NCBI GenBank assembly: GCA_016000195.1
Contig: JAECRO010000022.1
Span: 1-46,966 of the forward strand
Direction of reading: 5' to 3'
Origin: Burkholderiales bacterium
GTDB taxonomy: Bacteria; Pseudomonadota; Gammaproteobacteria; Burkholderiales; Burkholderiaceae_C
Length of the DNA: 46,966 nucleotides
Shown piece by piece: positions 8,934 to 18,625 of this stretch. The stretch's first letter is position 1, and the number at the start of each line of letters is the position of its first letter. The position numbers and the translations under genes were made by a program. Under the pieces are notes generated by a model. That model worked only from the letters and a program-made list of their open reading frames with translations, was not told where the DNA came from and ran no database searches.

Positions 8934-11216
8934 ATGTCTGTTATTGAAAATATCCAGAAGCTACTCAAAACCAGGTCAGGCCAGCCTGAAGACAGTATGA
9001 CCATGGCTTCCGCACAGATGGCGGGTGATTCCTTTGCTGCCAGTTCCATGAATGGGAGAGCCCGGATTTCTGCAGCAGAAGCGCAGGAAGAGATTTTTTC
9101 GCCCAGCAGCATGGCGGCGGTTACTGGCGACGGTGTGCTCGTCAACACAGAGCTTCTGAGTCTTCCGGTGCTGGGTTTACGTCCTCTGGGCGAGCACCAG
9201 AAAATTTTGGTGGTGGTGCTGGCCGTCGCGGTCGCAGCGCTGGCGCTGGTGACATTTTTTGCACTGAGCAAGGCGGACCGCGTTGCGCAGCAGGTGGCGG
9301 CAACCGGACAGGTCCTGATGCAGTCGCAGCGACTCGCCAAATCCGCATCGCAGGCCCTGGTCGGCAGTGCCCAAGCCTTTCCCGATGTGCGGGAAAGTGC
9401 TGATGTGATGGCTAAAACAGTGCGTGGAATGAAGTCCGGTGACGAAAGCCTGCGGCTGTCCGCAGTAAGTGGTGCGTTGCAGCCTGTGGTGGATAAATTC
9501 ACTCCTCTGGTCGAGCGGGCCGAGCAGAACGCCAACATCGTCATGGGCCAGCAAACCATTTTGCTGCAGGTTGGGGAAGCTTTGCGAACCATCAACCGGC
9601 AGTCTTCCGACCTGCTCGAAATCGCTGAAACCATTTCCTCTCTCAAGCTTCAGCAGAATGCGGCCCCGACAGAAATTTCTGCATCGGGCCAACTGGTGAT
9701 GCTGACACAGCGGATTGGCAAATCTGCCAACGAGTTCCTGACCATGGCGGGCGTAAGTCCCGAAGCGGTGTTCTTGCTGGGCAAGGATTTGAATTCATTC
9801 AAGGAAATCGCCCAGGGCCTGCTTGAAGGCAGCCCTGAACTGCGCTTGGGTGCAGCCAAGGATTCGCAGACGCGCGAGCGTCTGCAGGCCCTGATAGCGC
9901 TTTACGAAAAGACGCGGGTGCAGGCCGGTGCCATTCTGGGCAATTTACAGGGTCTGGTTTCCGCCCGCGAAGCGCAGGCTTCGATCATTGCAGACAGCGA
10001 ACCTTTGCGTCGCGACCTTGAGGATTTGCAGGAAAAACTGTCTTCCCAAACCGGCCTCGGTGCCGGTGCGCTTGCCACGCTGGTTTCCGCCGCCTTTATT
10101 GCCCTGTTGTGCGCAGCAGGTCTGGCCCGCCTGCAGGTGAAGGACAGTCAGCAGCGCCAGGCCGTGGCGGAGGACCAGCGGCAGGATGCCAAAAGCCAGG
10201 AGCAGGATGCCAAGCGCGTCAATGATGCCAATCAGGCCGCCATTTTGCGTCTGATGAATGAATTGCAGACAGTGGCCGATGGCGATCTGACGCAGGAAGC
10301 AACGGTGACTGAAGACATTACCGGCGCTATCGCCGATTCGGTGAATTACACGGTGGAGGAGTTGCGTCAGTTGGTGGGTAACGTGCAAAGCACGGCTACC
10401 CGGGTGGCCCAGACGACTGCGCAAGTGGAAAACACCTCCACGGAGTTGTTGGCCGCTTCGACCCAGCAACTGCGCGAAATTCGCGAAATCGGCCAGTCGG
10501 TGCTCGACATGGCGACCCGAATCAACGAAGTGTCCACGCAGGCCCAGGAATCATCGCTGGTGGCTCGCCAGTCACTGACGGCTGCCGAATCTGGCCTGCA
10601 GGCGGTGCAAAACACCATCGGCGGCATGAATTCCATTCGTGACCAGATTCAGGAAACCTCCAAGCGCATCAAGCGACTGGGTGAGTCGTCGCAGGAAATT
10701 GGCGAAATTACCGAACTGATTTCAGACATTACCGAGCAAACCAATGTGCTGGCGCTCAACGCAGCCATCCAGGCTGCCTCGGCCGGTGAAGCCGGACGGG
10801 GTTTCTCGGTGGTGGCCGAGGAAGTGCAGCGGCTGGCTGAGCGTTCGGCCGATGCAACCCGCCAGATTTCAGCGCTGGTCAAGGCCATTCAGACCGATAC
10901 CCAGGATGCCGTGGCCGCCATGGAGCGCTCAACGCAGGGTGTGGTCGAAGGGGCCAAACTTTCCGACAGCGCCGGCACGGCATTGTCCGAGATTGACCAG
11001 GTGTCGCGCCACCTTGCTGACCTGATTGAACAAATTTCCGATTCTGCTTCCCGGGAAGCTGTATCGGCCAATGTGGTTGCTGACAACATCCAGCATATTT
11101 TTGTGGTGACGGAAAAAACCGGCGAAGGTACCCGTTCAACTGCCCTGCAGGTGCGCGACCTCTCCCGTATAGCGGAAGAATTGCGGCAATCGGTGTCGCG
11201 ATTCAAGATTGCCTGA
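8934..11216 (+). CDS. pilJ: Methyl-accepting chemoreceptor PilJ
   Basis: A 760-residue receptor for the pilus chemosensory pathway. It has an unusually long cytoplasmic N-terminus of about 88 residues before the first membrane helix (about 90-111, rich in V, A, L). A periplasmic sensor of two similar PilJ-type helical modules follows (the VLMQSQRLAKSASQAL and LVMLTQRIGKSANEFL repeats). The second membrane helix is at about 376-398, then HAMP. The cytoplasmic coiled coil has the conserved hairpin tip FSVVAEEVQRLAERSADATR (about 624-643). No C-terminal methyltransferase tether is visible. In Pseudomonas, PilJ senses surface contact through PilA; the ligand here is unknown. Confidence 0.94.
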   Translation: MSVIENIQKLLKTRSGQPEDSMTMASAQMAGDSFAASSMNGRARISAAEAQEEIFSPSSMAAVTGDGVLVNTELLSLPVLGLRPLGEHQKILVVVLAVAVAALALVTFFALSKADRVAQQVAATGQVLMQSQRLAKSASQALVGSAQAFPDVRESADVMAKTVRGMKSGDESLRLSAVSGALQPVVDKFTPLVERAEQNANIVMGQQTILLQVGEALRTINRQSSDLLEIAETISSLKLQQNAAPTEISASGQLVMLTQRIGKSANEFLTMAGVSPEAVFLLGKDLNSFKEIAQGLLEGSPELRLGAAKDSQTRERLQALIALYEKTRVQAGAILGNLQGLVSAREAQASIIADSEPLRRDLEDLQEKLSSQTGLGAGALATLVSAAFIALLCAAGLARLQVKDSQQRQAVAEDQRQDAKSQEQDAKRVNDANQAAILRLMNELQTVADGDLTQEATVTEDITGAIADSVNYTVEELRQLVGNVQSTATRVAQTTAQVENTSTELLAASTQQLREIREIGQSVLDMATRINEVSTQAQESSLVARQSLTAAESGLQAVQNTIGGMNSIRDQIQETSKRIKRLGESSQEIGEITELISDITEQTNVLALNAAIQAASAGEAGRGFSVVAEEVQRLAERSADATRQISALVKAIQTDTQDAVAAMERSTQGVVEGAKLSDSAGTALSEIDQVSRHLADLIEQISDSASREAVSANVVADNIQHIFVVTEKTGEGTRSTALQVRDLSRIAEELRQSVSRFKIA

Positions 11217-11271
11217 CTCTCTGCATGATGTACTGACTGCGAATCCCGATTCCTGAACCTGCCTGTTATTT

Positions 11272-14200
11272 ATGCACTCCATGGTCACGAATTCAACTGC
11301 CGCCGAACCCGATGTCGTCATGAATGACCTGGGCCCGCTGGCTTGGGTGCTTAACGAGCTCTGCAAGTCGCTGGAGGCTGCTACCAAGGCGCTCAAGCGC
11401 TTTGCCAAGGATGCCGACAGCGCGCGTGGTTCCGATCTGGCAGCAATAGACGCCAGCCAGTTGCGTATTGCGCGGCAGCAACTTCATCAGGCCGTCGGTG
11501 CCCTGGAAGTGGTCGGGCTGGCGGAGCCCGCAATGATGCTGCGGGCCATGGAAGCCGCTGTACAGAAGTTTGTGCAACAGCCTGAGCTTTGCAGCCAGGA
11601 TGCGGTCGCCAAAATTGAGTACGCCAGCTTTGCATTGACTGAATACCTCGAAGGGGTGCTGGCAGACAAGCCGGTTTCTGCCGTGTCCTTGTTCCCCCAA
11701 TACCGCAACGTTCAGGAACTGGTGCGCGCCGACCGTATCCATCCGGCCGATTTGTGGGCCTACGAATGGCGATGGCTGGAGCCGCAACTGTCTGTGATGC
11801 CCGAGGCGCGTCATTACGACGCTGATGCCCGTGCCCTTCTGGACCAGTGGGTTCTGCAACTCATGAAAGGCAAGGCCCCGAAAGCCGCACGCAGTCTCAG
11901 GGATTTGAGTCTCGGATTTGCAGCCAGCCAGACTGAACGGCAGCCCAGGATTTTTTGGTTGATTGCGGCCGGCTATTTCGAGGCCATCGCCCACAACCTG
12001 CTGGGTTCTGATTTGTATGTCAGGCGGGCTGCTTCCAGAATTTTGTTGCAATACGCCTCACTGTCCAGAGGGGAACCTTCAATCTCGGAACGGCTGGCGC
12101 TGGACCTGCTTTTCTTTTGCGTTCAGGCGGTGTCAAACCGGGCCAGTGACACGCCTGTTCTTTCGGCTGTGCGATTTGCCTATGGGCTGACACGGTTCAA
12201 ACCAGTGGATTACGAGTTGGTTCAGTTTGGCCGCTTCGATCCGGCACTGCTGGCACAGGCGCGCAAGCGTATTGTCGTGGCCAAGGAGGCGTGGTCTTCG
12301 CTTTGCGCCGGCGAGATTGCCAAAATCAAGCAGGTTGCGGACCAGTTCAGCCTGGTGGCCGACTCCTTGCGCAAACTCTATGAAGCCAGCGAGCCGCTGG
12401 CGCAAGCCCTGCTTCAGGCGATCGACGCAACAGTGCGCAGAAATCAAATACCTGCGATTGCACTTGCGATGGAAGTCGCGACATCCGTGCTTTACCTGGA
12501 GGCGGTATTTGATGACCTTGATCCCGCCGATCCACAACTGGCGGCAAGGACCGCCAGTCTGGCAGAGCGGCTCCAGGGCGTCATCCATGGTGGCGAACCC
12601 CAGTCGCTTGAAGCCTGGATGGAAGAGTTGTATCGCCGGGTCAGCGATAAACAGACCATGAGCAGCGTGGTCACCGAATTGCGAGTGTCACTGGCTGAGC
12701 TTGAACATTCGCTGGATTTGTTCTTTCGCAACCCGCAAGACAAGGCAAGTTTGCAGTTGGTGCCAGGGCAGCTGTCACAGATGCGCGGCGTACTGTCGGT
12801 ATTGGGGCTTGACCAAGCCTCGAAGGCGGTCCTGCATATGAAGGGCCGTGTCGAGGAAATGCTTGACACTGAAATTGATGAGCAGCAGGTGCGTGCGGCC
12901 GGCACATTCGAGCAGCTTGGCAACAACCTGGGCGTCTTGAGTTTTCTGATCGACATGCTCAATTACCAGCCTGCGCTGGTGAAAAAGCTGTTTGTTTATG
13001 ATGAGGAAAAAGACGAACTCATCTCCCTGATGGGCCGTTCGTCACGCGCCAGCGACGCGGCTTCAAGCATCACCATAAATACCGAACCGTTTTTTGAGCC
13101 GGTTTTGCCGGAACCTGTTTCTGCAGCACACGGTACAGAAAATGATGTGCCCCATGAAATGCTCGGAGCCGAGTTTGATCCGCTTGCGATTTCCACTGAT
13201 GTAGCCGCGCCACTGGAGGTGGAGCAATCCACACATGATGCGCACGATGCCATTTTCGGGCATCCCGCTCAAGCCGAAGCATTGCCCGAGATGGCTTTTG
13301 CCGCGCCGCAGACGCCCCCGGTACGGGTCGAGCCGTTGATCGCCATGGATTTTGAAGAAGATGATTTGCGCGATATTTTCCTTGAGGAAGCTCGCGAAGT
13401 CACAGGCAACGCCGTTCAGGCGATCAATACGCTGGAAAGCCATCCCGAGGACATTGAGCAATTGACGGTATTGCGGCGTGCCTTCCACACACTCAAAGGC
13501 AGTGCGCGGATGGTCAAGCTGAACGAGTTTGGCGAAGCTGCCTGGGCGATGGAGCAAATGCTCAACAGCTGGCTGGCTGACCAGAAAACAGGTACCAGGG
13601 AGTTTCGTACCTTATGCGCCGATGTCATCTCCGGTTTCGAGCGCTGGATTGATGACATAGCCGCAAATCAGGATGGCGCATGGTCGGCGGTTGGGTTTTG
13701 CAGCAGCGCAGATGCCATGCGCATTGACGGGCGCTACCTTGCGCTCAAGCTGTCCGGCCAATCCGGCGATTCATTTGAACTGCCTTCCATTGCGGATAGG
13801 CCGGTTTCTGAAACTGCGACGCAGGCTGATACCGGCTTTGCGGCGCCGATCGGGTTCGACATCATTCTCGATGACGAACCTGCCGCAGCACCAGTTGCCG
13901 TACCGGCCGAACTGGATGAGCTGGAATTTGACAGCCTGTTCGCGCAGTCCTCTGAAAGCAGTGTGCCGTCAGCTGTTGCCGGTTCTGCGGATGCAATCGA
14001 GTGGCCGCCAGCCATGGCGCAATCCGAAACGGTTGTAGCTGCTGCAACCGACAGCGGCAACATTGAAGAGCCGGACGACATAGAAGGAAAAGAAGAGGAC
14101 GCGGTCAAGGTGATTGACGGATTGCGCATCGGCATTCCTCTTTACAACGTGTATTTGAATGAGGCCGATGAATGGTCGCGCCGTTTGGTCAATGAAGTGG

Positions 14201-17166
14201 CTGAATGGGCACTTGAAAGCCATCGGCCTGTCAGCGCTTCCACGGTGGCGCTTGCCCATTCACTGGCGGGAAGCTCTGCAACCGTTGGGTTTATTGCCCT
14301 GTCTGAGATGGCGCGCGCGCTGGAGCGCGCCCTGGAAAATTCCAGAAACCACCATCGCCATGGTGTTTCTTCGCATGGCCCGCTGTTTATGGAGGCTTCC
14401 GAGGACATACGGCGGTTGCTGCATCAGTTTGCGGCCGGGTTCCTGAAGCAGCCCCAGCCGGGCCTCCTTGAGCGCCTGACTGCGCTGGAGTTTTCTGCTT
14501 CCGTCTTGCCACAGGCTGACGACCACTACGGCCTTGACGATTTTGATGACCTGGTGCCGGCAGACGTGTACAAGCCCGATTCGGTATTGGCAGCGTTGCC
14601 CGAAACGCCCGCCGAAGCGCTGGAGGAATCCGGGATCCTTCAATCCGCTGGTCAGGCGCCTGCGACTACAACCGTCCCGCCGGTACTGACTCCGGCCCTT
14701 GTCAATGCTGCAGGTTTTGCATCTTATGACGATGTCCATGACGACATCGATGCGATTGATGCGATCGACCTTGACCTGTTTCCCATCTTCGAGGAGGAGT
14801 GCGCAGAGCTCATGCCTCGTCTGGGATCAGCCTTGCGCCAGTGGGCCAAAATTCCAGCGAATCAGGCGCCACGCCTTGAAGTGCTGCGCGTATTGCACAC
14901 CCTCAAAGGAAGCGCCCGTCTTGCCGGGGCCATGCGCCTCGGGGAAATGGCGCACCGCATCGAGTCCGAGATTGCATCCATTGATGCTGAAGCTGCCGCC
15001 AGCCAGGAGTTTGAATTCCTGTTGACCCATTTTGACGGGATGCAGAATGCCTTTGAAGGCCTGCGCCGTCTCGATGCGACAGCATCCCAGGGCTTGTCGA
15101 CTCCGGCTGGGGGCGTGCCTGCCCTCACCATCGAACCTGATTTGCAGGATAGCCATGTATTCCTACCTGAAAACGATGCTGAGGTTGCCCCCGTCATCGA
15201 CAGCACCCGTGCCACTACCAGTGCCAAAGCCTATGCCAGAAAAATCGAAATCCCCGGGCCGCAAGTCATGGTCATGCAGCCCTTGCGGCAGGCTGCCAAC
15301 GCCACCATACGGGTGCGTACCCAATTGCTTGACCGCATGGTCAATCAGGCCGGTGAAGTCATGATCAGCCGCTCACGCCTTGAAGCTGAAGTTGGCCAGC
15401 TGCGGATTTCCCTGAATGACATGACGGGCAGCCTGACCCGGTTGCGCCAGCAACTGCGAGATATCGAACTGCAGGCTGAAACCCAGATGCAGTCGCGTCT
15501 GGCCCTGGCGAAGGAAGCGCAGGCAGGCTTCGATCCGCTGGAGTTTGACCGCTTTACCCGTGTGCAGGAGTTGACCCGCATGATGGCCGAGTCGGTCAAC
15601 GACGTGGCCACCGTGCAACGCACCCTGCACCGCACCATTGAAGCGACGGAAGACGACCTGGTTGCCCAGGGCCGCCAGACCCGGGAACTGCAGCGCGATT
15701 TGCTGCGTACCCGGATGGTGGAGTTTGAAAGCGTTTCCGAGCGGCTGTACCGCGTGGTCCGGCAAACTTCCAAGGAAACCGGCAAACAGGTGCGCCTGGA
15801 CCTGCATGGCGGCAACCTCGAAATGGACCGCGGCATGCTGGACCGCATGATGCCCGCTTTCGAGCATTTGCTGCGCAACTGCGTGACCCACGGCATTGAA
15901 GCGCCGCAAGCACGCACCAGGGCAGGCAAGGATCCTGTCGGCCTGATCACCATTCATCTTCGCCAGGAAGGCAACGACGTATCCGTCGCGCTCAGTGACG
16001 ATGGTGCCGGCCTGAACCTGGCACGTATCCGTGAACGGGGCATCAGCCAGGGCTTGATAACAGCCAGCCAGGCAATGGATGAGGAAGCCACTGCCAGCCT
16101 GATTTTCCTCCCCGGTTTTTCAACGGCGCAAGAAGTGACTGAACTTGCCGGACGGGGCATCGGGCTGGATGTGGTTCACACCGAGGTGATTTCACTGGGC
16201 GGCAGGATCAAGACATCGACCGTTGCCGGCAAGGGCACGGATTTCACCATGGTGTTGCCGCTGACCACGGCTGTGACGCAGGTGGTGATGATGCGCGCCG
16301 GAAGCATGTCGGTCGGTGTCCCGGCCAATGTGGTGGAAACCGTGCGGCGTGCGTCGGCGGCCGAGTTGCAACAGGCTTACCGTACCGGCACGCTGGATGT
16401 GGGCGGCGAGGCGGTGCCTTTCTTCTGGTCTGGCGCCTTGCTGCAGGCCTCGCATTTCAGTGGCGAGGCCCAGGCCAAAACCACGCCGGTTGTCGTTTTC
16501 CGCAGCGCCGCCCAGCGTATTGCCTTGCACGTCGATGAAGTGCTGGGCAACCGCGAAGTGGTGGTTAAAAATCTTGGTCCCCAGTTGTCGGGATTGCCGG
16601 GTCTGACAGGCATGTCCATGCTGCCTTCAGGTGCCGTGGTGCTGATCTATAACCCTGTGGCACTGGCCGCTGTCTATGGCGAACAGGCCCGCGCATGGAG
16701 CAAGGACTATTTTGACCAGGATGGGGTGCCGGCTTCCGGCCGCCGTGCCGATAACATTTCCCAGGTTCCGGCGGCACCCAAAACGCCGCTCATCCTGGTG
16801 GTTGACGATTCCATCACCGTGCGGCGTGTCACGCAGCGGCTCTTGCTGCGTGACGGCTATCGGGTGGCGATGGCCGCCGATGGATTGCAGGCGCTGGAGA
16901 GGCTGCAGGAAGAACTGCCGGCCGTGGTGCTGTCAGACATTGAAATGCCACGCATGGACGGCTTTGACCTGGTGCGCAACATCCGTGCCGATGCGCGCAT
17001 GAAGGGCCTGCCCATCATCATGATCACTTCGCGCATTGCCGGAAAACACAACGAGCATGCCGTGGAGCTGGGTGTCAACCATTACCTGGGCAAGCCCTAC
17101 TCCGAAGACGAGTTGCTGCGGCTGATCCGGCAATACTGTTCAGTACAAGCTGCTGTTATGGCTTAA
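11272..17166 (+). CDS. chpA: Hybrid CheA-type histidine kinase ChpA/PilL
   Basis: A 1964-residue multidomain kinase. Residues 1-570 are helical, FimL/Hpt-like, without an obvious phospho-His. Three Hpt-like modules follow: His739 (FHTLKGSARMV), His996 (AHSLAGSSATVG) and His1209 (LHTLKGSARLAG), separated by Ala/Glu/Asp-rich linkers. The dimerisation region begins near 1346 (LLDRMVNQAGEVMISRSRLE). The ATPase domain shows LLRNCVTHGIE, LSDDGAGLN and GRGIGLDVV. A CheW-like domain (about 1660-1810) and a C-terminal receiver with Asp1889 in LSDIEMPRMDG complete it. It should receive signals from PilJ via PilI and phosphorylate PilG/PilH. ATG 11281 is an alternative start. The Pseudomonas ChpA is larger, with more Hpt or Spt/Tpt modules. 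Confidence 0.94.
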   Translation: MHSMVTNSTAAEPDVVMNDLGPLAWVLNELCKSLEAATKALKRFAKDADSARGSDLAAIDASQLRIARQQLHQAVGALEVVGLAEPAMMLRAMEAAVQKFVQQPELCSQDAVAKIEYASFALTEYLEGVLADKPVSAVSLFPQYRNVQELVRADRIHPADLWAYEWRWLEPQLSVMPEARHYDADARALLDQWVLQLMKGKAPKAARSLRDLSLGFAASQTERQPRIFWLIAAGYFEAIAHNLLGSDLYVRRAASRILLQYASLSRGEPSISERLALDLLFFCVQAVSNRASDTPVLSAVRFAYGLTRFKPVDYELVQFGRFDPALLAQARKRIVVAKEAWSSLCAGEIAKIKQVADQFSLVADSLRKLYEASEPLAQALLQAIDATVRRNQIPAIALAMEVATSVLYLEAVFDDLDPADPQLAARTASLAERLQGVIHGGEPQSLEAWMEELYRRVSDKQTMSSVVTELRVSLAELEHSLDLFFRNPQDKASLQLVPGQLSQMRGVLSVLGLDQASKAVLHMKGRVEEMLDTEIDEQQVRAAGTFEQLGNNLGVLSFLIDMLNYQPALVKKLFVYDEEKDELISLMGRSSRASDAASSITINTEPFFEPVLPEPVSAAHGTENDVPHEMLGAEFDPLAISTDVAAPLEVEQSTHDAHDAIFGHPAQAEALPEMAFAAPQTPPVRVEPLIAMDFEEDDLRDIFLEEAREVTGNAVQAINTLESHPEDIEQLTVLRRAFHTLKGSARMVKLNEFGEAAWAMEQMLNSWLADQKTGTREFRTLCADVISGFERWIDDIAANQDGAWSAVGFCSSADAMRIDGRYLALKLSGQSGDSFELPSIADRPVSETATQADTGFAAPIGFDIILDDEPAAAPVAVPAELDELEFDSLFAQSSESSVPSAVAGSADAIEWPPAMAQSETVVAAATDSGNIEEPDDIEGKEEDAVKVIDGLRIGIPLYNVYLNEADEWSRRLVNEVAEWALESHRPVSASTVALAHSLAGSSATVGFIALSEMARALERALENSRNHHRHGVSSHGPLFMEASEDIRRLLHQFAAGFLKQPQPGLLERLTALEFSASVLPQADDHYGLDDFDDLVPADVYKPDSVLAALPETPAEALEESGILQSAGQAPATTTVPPVLTPALVNAAGFASYDDVHDDIDAIDAIDLDLFPIFEEECAELMPRLGSALRQWAKIPANQAPRLEVLRVLHTLKGSARLAGAMRLGEMAHRIESEIASIDAEAAASQEFEFLLTHFDGMQNAFEGLRRLDATASQGLSTPAGGVPALTIEPDLQDSHVFLPENDAEVAPVIDSTRATTSAKAYARKIEIPGPQVMVMQPLRQAANATIRVRTQLLDRMVNQAGEVMISRSRLEAEVGQLRISLNDMTGSLTRLRQQLRDIELQAETQMQSRLALAKEAQAGFDPLEFDRFTRVQELTRMMAESVNDVATVQRTLHRTIEATEDDLVAQGRQTRELQRDLLRTRMVEFESVSERLYRVVRQTSKETGKQVRLDLHGGNLEMDRGMLDRMMPAFEHLLRNCVTHGIEAPQARTRAGKDPVGLITIHLRQEGNDVSVALSDDGAGLNLARIRERGISQGLITASQAMDEEATASLIFLPGFSTAQEVTELAGRGIGLDVVHTEVISLGGRIKTSTVAGKGTDFTMVLPLTTAVTQVVMMRAGSMSVGVPANVVETVRRASAAELQQAYRTGTLDVGGEAVPFFWSGALLQASHFSGEAQAKTTPVVVFRSAAQRIALHVDEVLGNREVVVKNLGPQLSGLPGLTGMSMLPSGAVVLIYNPVALAAVYGEQARAWSKDYFDQDGVPASGRRADNISQVPAAPKTPLILVVDDSITVRRVTQRLLLRDGYRVAMAADGLQALERLQEELPAVVLSDIEMPRMDGFDLVRNIRADARMKGLPIIMITSRIAGKHNEHAVELGVNHYLGKPYSEDELLRLIRQYCSVQAAVMA

Positions 17167-17174
17167 ACAGGCCT

Positions 17175-17218
17175 CTTGCGCATGCAGGACGGGCGTGAAT
17201 AGCTATTGAAATAATAGC
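17175..17218. repeat. Dispersed double-hairpin element, copy C
   Basis: CTTGCGCA at 17175-17182, a degenerate second arm (GGGCGTGAA), and the palindrome GCTATTGAAATAATAGC at 17202-17218. It separates chpA from the photolyase remnant. Confidence 0.75.
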
Positions 17219-17228
17219 AAAATGCGCC

Positions 17229-17520
17229 TCAGGAGCTTTTCAGGATCGCGTAATGCTGCAAGGTTAGCGCACGCGCCTCGGCATGTTCCACCACAGGCAT
17301 CGGATCGTTGCTGCCCAGCATCAGGCCCGCGGCAGCCCGCTCCATCGGGGAGGCCAGCCAGGGGCTGTGCAAGGCAGCCTTGGAAAGCTTTGCCAGTACC
17401 GGCAGGCACTTGCGGATGAACATTCCTTCAGCGTCAAACTTTTCGCTTTGGCTGACGGGGTTGAAAATCCGGAAGTAAGGCTGGCATCGCAAGCAGAACA
17501 TTGGTGATGCCCCCGGAATT
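17229..17520 (-). pseudogene. phrB: Remnant of deoxyribodipyrimidine photolyase (C-terminal fragment, frameshifted)
   Basis: About 85 codons ending at TGA (17231-17229) match the end of class I photolyases, which repair UV dimers with FADH. The signature QPYFRIFNPVSQSEKFD is followed by GMFIRKCLPVLAKL, the HSPWLASP segment and VVEHAEARALTLQHYAI. Immediately upstream, the segment normally reading S-A-S-T-G-C-D-A lies in another frame as QCSACDA. One missing base and a three-codon loss would explain this. Nothing of the FAD-binding core or the antenna domain remains, because algH begins at 17572. It has no start of its own and is presumably non-functional. A functional photolyase elsewhere is possible. 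Confidence 0.85.
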
Positions 17521-17571
17521 CCTGCAAATGCCGTGTCTGGCTATCTGCACGGTAACGCGTAAAATCCGCCG

Positions 17572-18162
17572 ATGGCCACGGAATCCAACCCTTCGATCAA
17601 CCTCACGCACCACTTTCTCATTGCCATGCCCGGGCTGGAGGATGAGGCCTTTTCCAAAAGCGTGATCTACATGTGCGAGCACAGCGAGCGCGGGGCTTTG
17701 GGCCTGATCATCAACAAGCCCAGCGACATCAATGTCCAGGGCCTGTTCGACAAGGTCGAGTTGCCGCTGCGCCGGGGCGACCTGACGCAAACCCCGGTGT
17801 TCCAGGGCGGCCCGGTGCAGACCGAGCGCGGTTTCGTGCTGCATGAATCCATGATGCCCGGCAATGAATCGGTCTATGCCTCGACCATGTCGATTCCGGG
17901 CGGGCTGGAAATGACCACCTCCAAGGATGTGCTCGAAGCCCTGTCAACGGGTGCCGGGCCGCTCAAGGTGTTTGTCTCGCTCGGTTACTCGGCCTGGGGC
18001 GAGGGCCAGCTCGAATCGGAATTGCTCGACAACAGCTGGCTGACGGTGGCAGCCGACCTGGGCGTTATTTTTGACACGCCGGTCGAAGAGCGCTATGACA
18101 AGGCGCTCGGGTTGCTGGGCCTTGAAAGCTGGATGATTTCTCCCGTGGCCGGACATGGATGA
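17572..18162 (+). CDS. algH: YqgE/AlgH family protein
   Basis: A 196-residue cytoplasmic protein of the YqgE/AlgH (DUF179) family. Conserved stretches: LTHHFLIAMPGLEDEAFSKS, VIYMCEHSERGALGLIINKP, VFQGGPVQTERGFVLH, and the late FVSLGYSAWGEGQLESEL plus NSWLTV. The biochemical function is not established; Pseudomonas AlgH was named for an effect on alginate regulation. Across proteobacteria it is followed by ruvX, as here, and the next gene starts eight bases before its stop, so they are coupled. The start is the first ATG after the photolyase remnant. Confidence 0.95.
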   Translation: MATESNPSINLTHHFLIAMPGLEDEAFSKSVIYMCEHSERGALGLIINKPSDINVQGLFDKVELPLRRGDLTQTPVFQGGPVQTERGFVLHESMMPGNESVYASTMSIPGGLEMTTSKDVLEALSTGAGPLKVFVSLGYSAWGEGQLESELLDNSWLTVAADLGVIFDTPVEERYDKALGLLGLESWMISPVAGHG

Positions 18163-18625
18163 GCCCGGAGGGCTGGCGGATAGTGATGGTTTCCTGCCCG
18201 AAAATAGCCCGATGGCAGCGCCTCATCCGGCGGCGGGTTGCCAGACCTTTCTGGCATTTGACTATGGCCTCAAGCGCACCGGCGTTGCGTCGGGCAACAT
18301 CCTGACCCGCACGGCTTCCCCGCAAGCCACCATTGCCGCCGAAGGCGTTGCGCGTTTCCCGATCATCCAGGCCAGGCTCAAGGAATGGCAGCCCGATGCG
18401 CTGGTGGTCGGCATCCCGTTTCACCCCGATGGTGCCAGCCACGACAATACCGTGCGGGCGCAAAAGTTTGCCCGGCAACTGCGCGGCCGGTTTGGCCTGA
18501 AGGTGTTCGAGGTCGATGAGCGCTACAGCACCACCGAAGCGCTGGCCAGCGGCGCCAGGGATGCCGATGCCGCGTCGGCCTGCATCATCCTGGAACAATT
18601 TTTAAGGAGTCTTCCCCATGAGTAG
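18155..18625 (+). CDS. ruvX: RuvX/YqgF pre-16S rRNA nuclease
   Basis: A 156-residue RNase H-fold protein of the YqgF/RuvX family, implicated in maturing the 5' end of 16S rRNA and once proposed as a Holliday-junction resolvase. The acidic active-site positions are visible: FDYGLKRTGVASG (first Asp), VVGIPFHPDG, DERYSTTEA, and a late Asp in DADAASACIILEQFL. ATG 18155 overlaps algH by eight bases and is consistent with coupling. ATG 18212 removes a non-conserved 19-residue leader and is an equally credible start. It overlaps pyrR by eight bases. Confidence 0.93.
   Translation: MDEPGGLADSDGFLPENSPMAAPHPAAGCQTFLAFDYGLKRTGVASGNILTRTASPQATIAAEGVARFPIIQARLKEWQPDALVVGIPFHPDGASHDNTVRAQKFARQLRGRFGLKVFEVDERYSTTEALASGARDADAASACIILEQFLRSLPHE

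Noticed and set aside
17321-17527. A separate 68-codon frame on the minus strand in the photolyase remnant
   Set aside because: Apart from the QCSACDA stretch, which explains the frameshift, it has no recognisable content; it is part of the pseudogene.
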